Below are positions 1 to 6,908 of a stretch of DNA of 38,009 nt, one piece after another (the stretch's first letter is position 1; every line of letters begins with the position of its first letter). The notes beneath the pieces are model-generated. The model saw only the letters and a list, made by a program, of their open reading frames with translations, searched no databases and was not told the origin of the DNA. The translations under genes were made by a program, and so were the position numbers. Origin of the DNA: Azotobacter beijerinckii (GTDB lineage: Bacteria; Pseudomonadota; Gammaproteobacteria; Pseudomonadales; Pseudomonadaceae); assembly GCF_900110885.1 (NCBI RefSeq), contig NZ_FOFJ01000035.1, forward strand, positions 1 to 38,009. The letters are read 5' to 3'.

Positions 1-908
1 CTCAGGGTGTCGTTGTCGACCTCGCCCTTGTGGGAACTGCCGGAGCCCCAGTAGCCGCTGCTTCGGTAACCTTCGGCACGGCCGCTGGAACTGCCGTTCG
101 CACCGTCGGAGTTGCTGGTCCAGTAGCGCAGGTCGCTCTTCAGCGCGCCGACCGGCAGCGCCCAGTTGTGCACCAGGCCGAAGAAGTGCTGCTCGTAGAA
201 GTCGTCCAGGTTGCTGTAGTAGTACTGCAGCGTCAGTGCCTTGGTGGCCTTGTAGTCGACGCCGCCGTAGTAGAACTCGTTGCTGCGCTGATTGTTTGCC
301 GCGCCGCCGATGAACAGGGCCTGGCTGTCGGTGGAGTTACGCTCGGTGGAGTGCTCGAGCCGGCCGCCGACGAAGGTCAGGTTGCTGAACTCGTTGGAGG
401 TGACCTGTGCCCCGTGGAAGAGCTGCGGCAGCAGGCGACCGTCGTTGCTCTTGAGGATCGGCAGGGTGGGACGCAGCACGCCGACCTCGGCGATGGTCTT
501 GGAGATGCGCATCTTGCCGGTCGCGTTGAGACGACCGTAATCTTCCTGGGACTTGCCGTTGGATTTCAGCGGGAACATGCTGCCCGCGCCGGGGGCGCGC
601 TCGGCACCCGCCTTGCCGGCACGACCGCCGCCATCCAGGCGAACGCCCTCCTGGGCGATCACGTCGAGGCCGAAACCGACGAAGCCCTCGGTGAAGCCGG
701 ACTTGTACTCGAAGAGGAAGGCCTGGCCCGTCTCGTCGATCCGGGGACGATCCGAGTTGCGGTCGTCCTGGTTCATGTAGAAGGTCCTGAAGCCCAGGGT
801 GGCCTTGCTGTCCTCGATGAAGCCGGCAGCCGCCGCCTCCTGCACCGTCATCGGCAGCCCCAGGGTACCGGCCACCACGGCCAGGGTCAGCGTGGACTTC
901 CTGTTCAT
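1..908 (-). CDS. OprD-family outer membrane porin, 5' part (truncated by window edge)
   Basis: This is the first ~302 codons of an OprD-type porin, a beta-barrel that lets small substrates such as basic amino acids, peptides or aromatic acids cross the outer membrane. The start at 908 opens a signal peptide (MNRKSTLTLAVVAG, Ala-rich cleavage region near residues 20-26). The mature N-terminus then has the family's typical pattern: GFIEDSKATLGFRTFYMNQD, followed by EYKSGFTEGFVGFGLD. Aromatic, glycine-rich strands follow, including FYYGGVDYKATKALTLQYYY, and FGLVHNW near residues 240-250. A GGAG motif lies about 9 bases upstream of the ATG. The 3' end lies beyond base 1, so substrate class cannot be told. 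The family call is firm; the subfamily is not. Confidence 0.93.
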   Translation of the reverse strand, partial: MNRKSTLTLAVVAGTLGLPMTVQEAAAAGFIEDSKATLGFRTFYMNQDDRNSDRPRIDETGQAFLFEYKSGFTEGFVGFGLDVIAQEGVRLDGGGRAGKAGAERAPGAGSMFPLKSNGKSQEDYGRLNATGKMRISKTIAEVGVLRPTLPILKSNDGRLLPQLFHGAQVTSNEFSNLTFVGGRLEHSTERNSTDSQALFIGGAANNQRSNEFYYGGVDYKATKALTLQYYYSNLDDFYEQHFFGLVHNWALPVGALKSDLRYWTSNSDGANGSSSGRAEGYRSSGYWGSGSSHKGEVDNDTL

Positions 909-931
909 TGCTCGCTTCTCCGGCCGGCGCA

Positions 932-1057
932 TCAGACGATATCTCCGGTGCTGGTCTTAACAGTGCGGATAGACACGACGGTACCGGCAGAAGCCTGGGC
1001 CGAGACGCCCTGCGCCTGGGCGCTGGCGAAAACACCGGCGAAGTGCTTGCGGATCAT
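932..1057 (-). CDS. Candidate 41-aa small ORF ahead of the porin gene
   Basis: A short frame starts with ATG at 1057 and ends with TGA 24 bases before the porin ATG on the same strand. The product begins MIRKHFAGVFASAQAQGVSA and ends STGDIV. It is rich in Ala, Gln, Ser and Val, with no Cys, no clear membrane segment and no recognised domain. A purine-rich AGGGGA lies about 8 bases upstream of the ATG, a plausible ribosome binding site. It could be a leader peptide or a small protein cotranscribed with the porin, or chance. I do not recognise it and infer no function. Confidence 0.4.
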   Translation of the reverse strand: MIRKHFAGVFASAQAQGVSAQASAGTVVSIRTVKTSTGDIV

Positions 1058-1390
1058 CAAGGATTCCCCTTTTCATCGAAAATTTGAAAAACACACGTAA
1101 GTGTTTGGCGTATCGCTGGAATGGGGCGGAATCATGGCGGGGCTTTGTTTCAAAAAAATTTCTTGAGCGAAAATATCCAATGGCTGCGGAACTTTCTTCG
1201 TAAAGACCGGTGAAAAGGCTGCCTGTCACGATCAGGGAGTATCCTGTAGCCCGACATCGCAAACGGACTGTGAGCCTTTATCGAGCGTAAGCGCGAAAGG
1301 TTAATTCAAGCTGAACGGCTCCCCGGTCAGCCAGTTGCTTCCCGGCATGACCGGCGCCGGATGTGACACCCCAGGAAAAAGGAGGAAACC
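1058..1390. promoter_or_regulatory. Intergenic region between porin leader and dienelactone hydrolase
   Basis: These 333 bases separate divergent genes and are much more AT-rich than the neighbours, especially 1078-1180, where runs of A and T suggest promoter DNA for the porin side. An inverted repeat AAACAC (1089-1094) and GTGTTT (1101-1106), with a six-base centre, is a possible operator. On the plus strand an AAGGAGGA-type ribosome binding site ends a few bases before the ATG at 1391. I see no gene or recognisable structured RNA here. Exact -35/-10 boxes cannot be fixed by eye. Confidence 0.4.
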
Positions 1391-2101
1391 ATGGGTTCCA
1401 CCCTGCAGATCGAAGCCACCGACGGCAGCGGTCGCTTCGATGCCTATGTCGCCCTGCCGCCGAGCGGCCGCGGTCCGGCCGTGGTCATCGGACAGGAAAT
1501 CTGCGGCGTCAACGCCAACATTCGTGCCGTGGCCGACCGTTATGCCGGGGAAGGCTACGTCGCCGTCGCGCCCGACCTGTTCTGGCGCATCGAGCCGGGC
1601 GTCGAGCTGGGTTACGAGGGCGCCGACCGGGAGAAGGCCTTCTCCCTCTTCGGCAAGTTCGATGTCGACAAGGGCGTCGAGGACATCGTCGCCACCTTCG
1701 CGGCGGCACGCCGGATGCCCGAGGTGGACGCCGCGGCCGGCGCCGGTTTCGTCGGTTTCTGCCTGGGCGGCAAGCTCGCCTACCTGACCGCCGCCCGCAG
1801 CGACGTCGCCTGCTCCGTCGGCTACTACGGCGTCGGCATCGAGCACCTGCTGGAGGAAGCCGCGAACATCCGCGGCCGTCTGGTGCTGCACATCGCCGAG
1901 GGGGACGCCTTCTGCCCGGGCAAGGTCCGGGCGGCGATCCACGCCGGCCTGGACGGCAGGCCGAACGTCGAACTGTACGACTACCCCGGCTGCGAGCACG
2001 CCTTCGCCCGCAGCGGCGGCCTGCGCCACAACCCGGCCGCCGCCGAACTCGCCCACCAGCGCAGCCTCGCCGCCCTGCGTCGGGAAATCGGTCCGCACTG
2101 A
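1391..2101 (+). CDS. Dienelactone hydrolase family protein
   Basis: This 236-aa cytoplasmic alpha/beta hydrolase matches the dienelactone hydrolase family in length and active site. Cys124 sits in the nucleophile elbow GFCLGG, Asp172 in EGDAF and His203 in CEHAFAR, giving the Cys-Asp-His triad. Glu36 in GQEICGVN is the family's additional active-site glutamate. Characterised members open dienelactones made from (chloro)catechols, but many genomic members stand outside such pathways. No catechol genes are near, so the substrate is unknown. A strong AAGGAGGA site lies just upstream and supports this start. A hairpin at 2151-2179 follows the stop. It reads toward the CRISPR locus on the opposite strand and shares no operon with its neighbours. 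Confidence 0.9.
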   Translation: MGSTLQIEATDGSGRFDAYVALPPSGRGPAVVIGQEICGVNANIRAVADRYAGEGYVAVAPDLFWRIEPGVELGYEGADREKAFSLFGKFDVDKGVEDIVATFAAARRMPEVDAAAGAGFVGFCLGGKLAYLTAARSDVACSVGYYGVGIEHLLEEAANIRGRLVLHIAEGDAFCPGKVRAAIHAGLDGRPNVELYDYPGCEHAFARSGGLRHNPAAAELAHQRSLAALRREIGPH

Positions 2102-2150
2102 AAGATGCCTGGGGTCTGGAAAGCCTCGGGAAGGGCGTGAAAAGGCGAAC

Positions 2151-2179
2151 CGGGCAGACCGCCTGAGCGGCCCTGCCCG
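2151..2179 (+). terminator. GC hairpin after the dienelactone hydrolase gene
   Basis: CGGGCAG (2151-2157) can pair with CTGCCCG (2173-2179), with further CGC/GCG pairing inside. It lies about 50 bases after the stop of the hydrolase gene and before the eroded CRISPR array, so it may end convergent transcription. No U-rich tract follows, which makes it a weak terminator candidate. Confidence 0.3.
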
Positions 2180-2194
2180 ATCGCGCCGGACCTG

Positions 2195-2406
2195 CGGGTC
2201 AACCCCGCGGGAGCGGGGAGCGCTCGTTGACGACTGGCGCGGTTGCAGGTTGTCCGGGTTCATCCCCGCGGGCACGGGGATTGCCGGAAAGTATATCGGC
2301 GAGGCGGGCCGCCTCATTGACCGGCTCCGGCTCGACGGGCTGCCATTCGTCGGAAAATCCGGCGAATGGCAGCCCGTCGAGTCATCCCCGCGGATGCGGG
2401 GAACAC
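2195..2406 (-). CRISPR. Eroded type I-E CRISPR array, three recognisable repeats
   Basis: Three 29-base units with the I-E palindromic core (CCCCGC..GCGGGGA class) lie at 2378-2406, 2256-2284 and 2195-2223, read on the minus strand like the cas genes. The first is closest to the family consensus (GTGTTCCCCGC... ending GATGACTCG). The second has an altered 5' end (GCAA). The third is degraded at both ends. Core-to-core spacing is exactly 61 bases between the last two, giving a 32-base spacer at 2224-2255. It is 122 bases, two units, between the first two, so one repeat (expected at 2317-2345) has been lost or is unrecognisable. A long hairpin occupies much of that gap. There is no leader: the first repeat overlaps the end of cas6e. 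Confidence 0.75.
2331..2381 (-). repeat. 51-base near-perfect inverted repeat inside the array remnant
   Basis: The arms 2331-2353 and 2359-2381 pair over 23 positions with a single G-T wobble (2350/2362) and a five-base A/T loop (2354-2358). The outer edge of one arm overlaps the first four bases of the CRISPR repeat at 2378. The inner part covers the spacer-sized segment beside that repeat and part of where the missing repeat should be. In cas-operon transcripts it would form a very stable stem just after the cas6e stop codon. No T tract follows on the minus strand, so a simple intrinsic terminator is not supported. It may be an inverted duplication of spacer DNA. Confidence 0.8.
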
Positions 2407-3014
2407 CGCGCCACGCTGAGCAGGCCGCAGCCGAAGGCCTTGGCCGGGCCGATGCCCACCGCCAGGGCGTGGCCGAAAGCCTCCGGGTTCTGCACCCGGA
2501 GCACGCCCTCGAAACAGGCCCGCTGCACGCTGATGCGCCCGTTGCCCTTGCGCCCGATCAGCACATCGCTGGCCGTCACCAGGGCCGCCTCGACAGTGAA
2601 GCCATGACGTCCGCCCTGCCGGTCGAGCCAGGCCAGTTGCTCGGTCTCCCCCACCAGGCCGTAGCGTTTGCCCTGGCGGCTGACGGTCGGATTGGCCTGC
2701 AGGCGGAAGCGGTAGCGCGCGCCGCCCTCGATCCACTCCTCCAGCGCCAGCCGCTTGCCCTCGACGGGCCGTTGCAGGTAGTTGGGCAGCGCCTGCAAGG
2801 CCGACCAGTCGGCCTCGACGACGGCCTGTACCAGCACCACGGGCGTGGCCCAAGCATTGCTGCCCGCCTCCAGGCGCCAGAGAAAGCGCGCGGGCCGGGT
2901 CTGCGCACCCGCGGCGAAGGCGCGGGCCAGGGTGCGGTGCATTTCGTAGGGATCGCTCAGGTCGCGGCGGGCCTGGGCGCTGCGCGGGTCAAGCGTCAGC
3001 CTGGTCAGGTGCAT
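2382..3014 (-). CDS. cas6e: Cas6e (CasE), crRNA-processing endoribonuclease of type I-E Cascade
   Basis: Cas6e cuts the repeat hairpin of pre-crRNA and stays bound to the crRNA 3' handle in Cascade. The 210-aa product has the family's ferredoxin-like start (MHLTRLTLD), the catalytic His26 in DPYEMHRTL (equivalent to His20 of the E. coli protein) and the C-terminal glycine-rich loop GIGPAKAFGCGLLS. The start overlaps the end of cas5e by 26 bases. The unusual feature is the end: the last seven residues (CSPHPRG) and the stop codon are encoded by a CRISPR repeat (2378-2406). Normally cas1 and cas2 would follow before the leader and array. The catalytic body looks complete, so activity is plausible. 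Confidence 0.95.
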   Translation of the reverse strand: MHLTRLTLDPRSAQARRDLSDPYEMHRTLARAFAAGAQTRPARFLWRLEAGSNAWATPVVLVQAVVEADWSALQALPNYLQRPVEGKRLALEEWIEGGARYRFRLQANPTVSRQGKRYGLVGETEQLAWLDRQGGRHGFTVEAALVTASDVLIGRKGNGRISVQRACFEGVLRVQNPEAFGHALAVGIGPAKAFGCGLLSVARCSPHPRG

Positions 3015-3651
3015 GCAGCACTCCCGATTTCACGAAGCGCGGGCCGAAACGCCGCTCGGCGAACGGCGCCAGCGGTTGGTCCAGACGGATGGCGCCCTCC
3101 CGCTCGTCCTCCAGCAGGCAACGCAGCGGCTGCCCCCGGTCGGCCCGCTGGGCCGGCGCCAGGCGCGGGTAACCGGCCAGGGCCTGCTCCAGGGACAAGG
3201 GCGAGAGGCCGTCCGCCAGCCAGACCGGCAGGCCGGGGACAAAACTCTTGCGCCCCAGGGCCAGCGGCCAGAACGGCGCGCGCAGGGCGGCATGGATGCA
3301 CGTCAGCAGGCGTTCGTCGGCGCCCTCCAGGCCGACCAGAAACGCCGCATCCGCCAGGTGGAAACGTGGGCTGAGCACGGTACGGCGCAGGTCGGGCTTG
3401 CCGCTGGCGAGCAACACGCCCGTGGCGGTCTGGTAGTCGCGCATCGGTACGCCTTCGCGGTCGACCCGCACGCCCATGCGCAGGGCCGCCAGGTCGGCCA
3501 CCGGCTCGCCGCGGTCGCGCCCGAGGGCAGCACAGACGAGGCCGAGTACGCCGGACTTGGACGGCTCCAGTTGCGTGTCGCGCTCGTCGAAACGGCTGGT
3601 GGTGCCCCAGGACTGCAGCGGCCCCTGCAGGCGCATCAGTAGGGTGGCCAT
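2989..3651 (-). CDS. cas5e: Cas5e (CasD), crRNA 5'-handle binding subunit of Cascade
   Basis: Cas5e caps the 5' handle of the crRNA in the type I-E surveillance complex. The 220-aa product starts MATLLMRLQGPLQSWGTTSR, the hallmark N-terminus of Cas5 RAMP proteins (LQGPLQSWG). It continues with SKSGVLGLVCAALG, also characteristic. Length agrees with the E. coli protein of about 224 aa. The ATG at 3651 is chosen because it gives this conserved N-terminus and sits two bases after the cas7e stop; an upstream extension of the frame lies wholly inside cas7e. The gene overlaps cas6e by 26 bases. No frameshift or missing block is seen. Confidence 0.95.
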   Translation of the reverse strand: MATLLMRLQGPLQSWGTTSRFDERDTQLEPSKSGVLGLVCAALGRDRGEPVADLAALRMGVRVDREGVPMRDYQTATGVLLASGKPDLRRTVLSPRFHLADAAFLVGLEGADERLLTCIHAALRAPFWPLALGRKSFVPGLPVWLADGLSPLSLEQALAGYPRLAPAQRADRGQPLRCLLEDEREGAIRLDQPLAPFAERRFGPRFVKSGVLHAPDQADA

Positions 3652-3653
3652 GC

Positions 3654-4796
3654 TCAACGCGCCAGCCGGGCCGCGGCCTGCTCGCGCACCCAGGCCGCCA
3701 GTTCGTTGAGGTTCGCCGCCCGCCGGCCCTTGTGCGCCGGCCAGGCCTCGCTCAGATCGAGGTAGGCCCACTGGTCGCGGCGGTCGGCATAGAGGGCCGC
3801 CAACTGATCTTCATGGCCGGCGAGCAACTCGACCGACTGGCGACTCAGCGACCTGTCCGCCCGCGGACTCACCGGCTGCTCGAAGGCGTTGGCCAGGCTC
3901 AGCGGGCTGCCATGGCGCAGGCAGACCCCGACGAAGCTGGGCAGGTTGTGCGCGGCGAAGCTGTTCTGCTTGCCCGTGGGAATGGCGCGCACCATGGCCT
4001 GGGTAAAGGCCTCCAGCGCCGACAGGGTCAGTTCGCAGTCGCCCTGCAGGTTGCCCAAGAGCTTGCGCGCATCGACCACCGCATAGCGGTAGAGGGTCGC
4101 GGAATTGAACTCCAGCTGGCCGATCATCCCGGCACCGGCTTCGTCCGGCCCGCCCTTGTCGTCGACGGCGGTGAAGTAATCGAACTCGCGCTCGACGCGG
4201 TGGGTGCTGATGGCGTGCGCCACTTGGCAGGCCGCACTCTGGTTGACCTCCGGCAGGTCGGCCAGCATGCGGCCGAACAGCGCCACATCCACCGCCTTGC
4301 CACCATCGAGCAGGGCCTTGGCTTTCTTCACCACCTCGGCCGGCGCGCGGGCCTTGGCTTCCTTCTTGCCCTTCTTCTCGCCACCGGCGGATGCAGCGGC
4401 CAGTTCGTCCCAGTGCTGCTCGATCAGCCCGGCGAAGCCGGCGATTTCCGCCTCGCCGAGAAACAGCAGGTATTCGGTCTTGCCGTCGTCCTTGAGCTTG
4501 AGGCCGGCGGCGGCCAGGGCGGTCTCGATTCGCCCCTGCGCTTCGAGCGGGTCGCGGCCGGCCAGGCGCTCCAGCAGCAGGGCCTGGAGTTTCCGGGTGC
4601 GCACCCCGCGGAACTCCGGCGCCACCAGTTCGTGCTCGCGGGCGGCCAGGCGGATGGCGCGCTTGAAGCACTGGCTGCTCACCCGCGCCCGGCGGTGACC
4701 GCCGAACAGCGCGTCCTTGGGCGCGCCGGTGTCGTCGCGGTTGAGATTGGACGGGGCGAAGTTCTGGATCAGGTGGAATTCGATGAACAGACTCAT
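3654..4796 (-). CDS. cas7e: Cas7e (CasC/Cse4), backbone subunit of Cascade
   Basis: Cas7e forms the six-copy filament along the crRNA spacer. The 380-aa product begins MSLFIEFHLIQNFAPSNLNR, a signature of the CasC family, and continues DDTGAPKDALFGGHRRARVS with SSQCFKRAIR. Later conserved blocks include the ISTHRVEREFDYFTAVDD segment and the GKQNSFAAHNLP stretch. A lysine-rich insert (EKKGKKEAKARAP, around residues 140-155) sits in a variable region. The start at 4796 is preceded by AGAAGGACACC, a reasonable ribosome binding site. cse2 ends 10 bases upstream and cas5e starts two bases after this stop, so the three genes are one operon. The product appears intact. Confidence 0.96.
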   Translation of the reverse strand: MSLFIEFHLIQNFAPSNLNRDDTGAPKDALFGGHRRARVSSQCFKRAIRLAAREHELVAPEFRGVRTRKLQALLLERLAGRDPLEAQGRIETALAAAGLKLKDDGKTEYLLFLGEAEIAGFAGLIEQHWDELAAASAGGEKKGKKEAKARAPAEVVKKAKALLDGGKAVDVALFGRMLADLPEVNQSAACQVAHAISTHRVEREFDYFTAVDDKGGPDEAGAGMIGQLEFNSATLYRYAVVDARKLLGNLQGDCELTLSALEAFTQAMVRAIPTGKQNSFAAHNLPSFVGVCLRHGSPLSLANAFEQPVSPRADRSLSRQSVELLAGHEDQLAALYADRRDQWAYLDLSEAWPAHKGRRAANLNELAAWVREQAAARLAR

Positions 4797-4806
4797 GGTG
4801 TCCTTC

Positions 4807-5349
4807 TCAAGCGTTGCCAGGGGTTGGCGCCCGTTCACTGGCCGGAGCCGCCAGCGCCCGGTAGAAATCCCGCGCCCAGCGCTGGCGCACGAGGTCGCGC
4901 CGCTCGGGGTCGATCCGCGGGTCGAGCCAGCGGTTCAGATCCTCGAGCAAGGCGGCGTAGTCCAGCGCCAGGTCGCCGGCCGCCAGCAGGCTGACGACCC
5001 GGCGCAGGTAGGTCGCCAGGTTCTCAGCATCGGCTCCCAGCAGGGCGATGAAACGCTGCTCGATGCCGGCGCTGTCGCGCCGGCGCATCAGCTCGCCCAG
5101 GCTGCTGGCCAGACTCCTCCCGGCCTGCCGGGGGTGCGTGGCGTACAGACCGGCCACCACGTAGAGCGCCGGGCGCGAGGCACCCTGGGCGTGCCGTTCG
5201 GCCGCGACGAAAGGCTCGACGTACGGATAGGCCGGCGGATAGGCGCCGGGGGCGAAGCCCAGGCTGCGGCGCAACTCCGCCAGGGCAGCGCGGTCGTGCT
5301 CGTGCAGGCTTTCCAGGTGCGCGATGAAGCGCTGTGCGTAATCGCTCAT
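4807..5349 (-). CDS. cse2: Cse2 (CasB/Cas11e), small subunit of Cascade
   Basis: Cse2 dimerises along the belly of Cascade and steadies the R-loop. The 180-aa product is largely helical and starts MSDYAQRFIAHLESLHEHDR. It has the typical basic run AALAELRRSLGFAPG, the YPYVEPF block and the helical C-terminal half, somewhat longer than the E. coli protein of about 160 aa. Its ATG overlaps the cse1 stop codon (ATGA), which fixes the start and suggests translational coupling. The final dozen residues (ASERAPTPGNA) look like a disordered tail. No damage is visible. Confidence 0.94.
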   Translation of the reverse strand: MSDYAQRFIAHLESLHEHDRAALAELRRSLGFAPGAYPPAYPYVEPFVAAERHAQGASRPALYVVAGLYATHPRQAGRSLASSLGELMRRRDSAGIEQRFIALLGADAENLATYLRRVVSLLAAGDLALDYAALLEDLNRWLDPRIDPERRDLVRQRWARDFYRALAAPASERAPTPGNA

Positions 5350-6908
5350 GCTCGGGCCTCCTCGTCGGCGACGGCAGCGTGGTCCTCCGCGGGACGCAGC
5401 GGACTCAGGCACGCCAGCAAGCGTGGATAGGCGCGGGCCTCGGCACGCAGCGCCTTCGGCGAGCGGCCCAGGCCGTCGCAGGCCGCCTGCCAGGCAGCCT
5501 GGGCCGCCGCCAGCAGGGTCTGCGACCAGAGGGCCTCGGCCCGCGCCAGATCGTCCGAATCGCCACTGCCGAGCAGGGCCATCAGCCGGCCCAGGGCACG
5601 CTCGGCCGTGGCGAAATAAAGCGCCGGCGCCGGTCCGGCATCGAACAGGGTGCGCGCCCTGGCCCCGGTATCCTTGCCGGCGGGATCGGGCCGAATTTCG
5701 GCGAGCATGCCGGCAGCCAGCATGCGGATATCGCCGAACAGCGCTTCGGCGCGGCGCAGTTGCCGGCGCAGCGCGTTGGCGCAATCCGCCGAGGCCAGCA
5801 GCGCCGTCGGCAGGACGATGCGCTCGGAGCGCCAGCGCAACAGCTTGGCCTGGTCGCTGGCCAGGCCGGCCACCAGCACAGGCTGCTCGCCGCCGCCCGC
5901 AAGAAACTGCAGGTTGGCCGCCCAGCCCAAGACGGCCGCCGGCTGGGAAGCCAGACCTTCGTCCTCGGGCAGCAAGGCCGGCAGATCGCGCCAGAACGCG
6001 CGGCCCTCGGCGAAGCTCAGCCGCACCGGGCCATGGCTGCCGGCCCGGTAGCTGGCCATGGGATCGGGCGCCTGCGCATCCTCGGCCAGGGCGATGCCGG
6101 CGGCGAAGCGTATCCACTGCACCCGGCCCTCCTCGTCGGACAGCAACAGCACGGCACGGGCCAGACGGCTGTAACGATCGTTGGGACCGCTCGCCAGCCT
6201 CGGCTCGCCGCGCAGTTGCGCGACGCCCGGCGGGGCCTGCTCCCAGCTGGGCAGATCCTCGTGCCCGGCCGGAGTAGGCGGATGCAGGGCCAGGCAGAGG
6301 CCTTGCGCCAAGGAGGCGCCAAGGGGCATGACCGCGGCGGTATTGGCCAGCGCACCGGCCTTGTCGGCGTCGCGCAGGACCTTGACCAGACCGCCCGGCG
6401 TGAACTGCAGAAAGCCCAGCAGGGTGCGCAGCGCATCGGCGGCGGCGATGGGGCGCGGCGCCAGATCGCAGGAGTGATCGAACAGCACCGGCGCATTGCC
6501 GCTGGCGCTGGCCAGGGAAATCTGCGACCAGGGCTTGTGCCGGTCGCGGGTTTCCACGGCACCGGCCAGCGCCGCGACCTGCATGAAGGGCCGCTCGGGA
6601 TGGAACAGCCAGAAACGTTCGCGCCAGTGCTCCAAATAGTCGCGCACGGCCTCGGCCGGCAGGCCCTGGCGATACCAGCGCGCCCGCTCGGCATCCGTCC
6701 AGCGTCCCTGAGCGCAACTCAGCGCGCGATGGACGATGGCCAGCAGCAGGCGGTACTGGGCGATCAGGCTGGGCGGCGCGGTTTCCGCCAGGGCACCGAT
6801 TTCGCCGGCGCGCTCGAACAGCTCCAGCAACCCCAGGTCGCAGACCTGCCCGTCCTGCAGACGCACCGGCAACCAAGGCTCGTCGAGCAGGTTGAAGCGT
6901 CTGTTCAT
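5346..6908 (-). CDS. cse1: Cse1 (CasA/Cas8e), large PAM-sensing subunit of Cascade
   Basis: Cse1 reads the PAM, opens target DNA and recruits Cas3. The 520-aa product is close to the E. coli length of about 502 aa and begins MNRRFNLLDEPWLPVRLQDG, the family's signature N-terminus. Further conserved blocks are the ERFWLFHPERPFMQVAAL segment, the LFDHSC region and the helical C-terminal bundle. The ATG at 6908 overlaps the stop of the preceding cas3-derived frame (ATGA), so translation would be coupled to that remnant. No frameshift or internal stop is present, which is notable because the gene's normal partner, the Cas3 nuclease-helicase, is not encoded here. Confidence 0.95.
   Translation of the reverse strand: MNRRFNLLDEPWLPVRLQDGQVCDLGLLELFERAGEIGALAETAPPSLIAQYRLLLAIVHRALSCAQGRWTDAERARWYRQGLPAEAVRDYLEHWRERFWLFHPERPFMQVAALAGAVETRDRHKPWSQISLASASGNAPVLFDHSCDLAPRPIAAADALRTLLGFLQFTPGGLVKVLRDADKAGALANTAAVMPLGASLAQGLCLALHPPTPAGHEDLPSWEQAPPGVAQLRGEPRLASGPNDRYSRLARAVLLLSDEEGRVQWIRFAAGIALAEDAQAPDPMASYRAGSHGPVRLSFAEGRAFWRDLPALLPEDEGLASQPAAVLGWAANLQFLAGGGEQPVLVAGLASDQAKLLRWRSERIVLPTALLASADCANALRRQLRRAEALFGDIRMLAAGMLAEIRPDPAGKDTGARARTLFDAGPAPALYFATAERALGRLMALLGSGDSDDLARAEALWSQTLLAAAQAAWQAACDGLGRSPKALRAEARAYPRLLACLSPLRPAEDHAAVADEEARA

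Noticed and set aside
2317..2345. A fourth CRISPR repeat
   Set aside because: It has the right position but only about 12 of 29 matching bases, so it was not counted as a repeat.
2331..2381. Simple intrinsic terminator of the cas operon
   Set aside because: The stem is ideal but no T-rich tract follows on the minus strand, and it sits within the CRISPR spacing.
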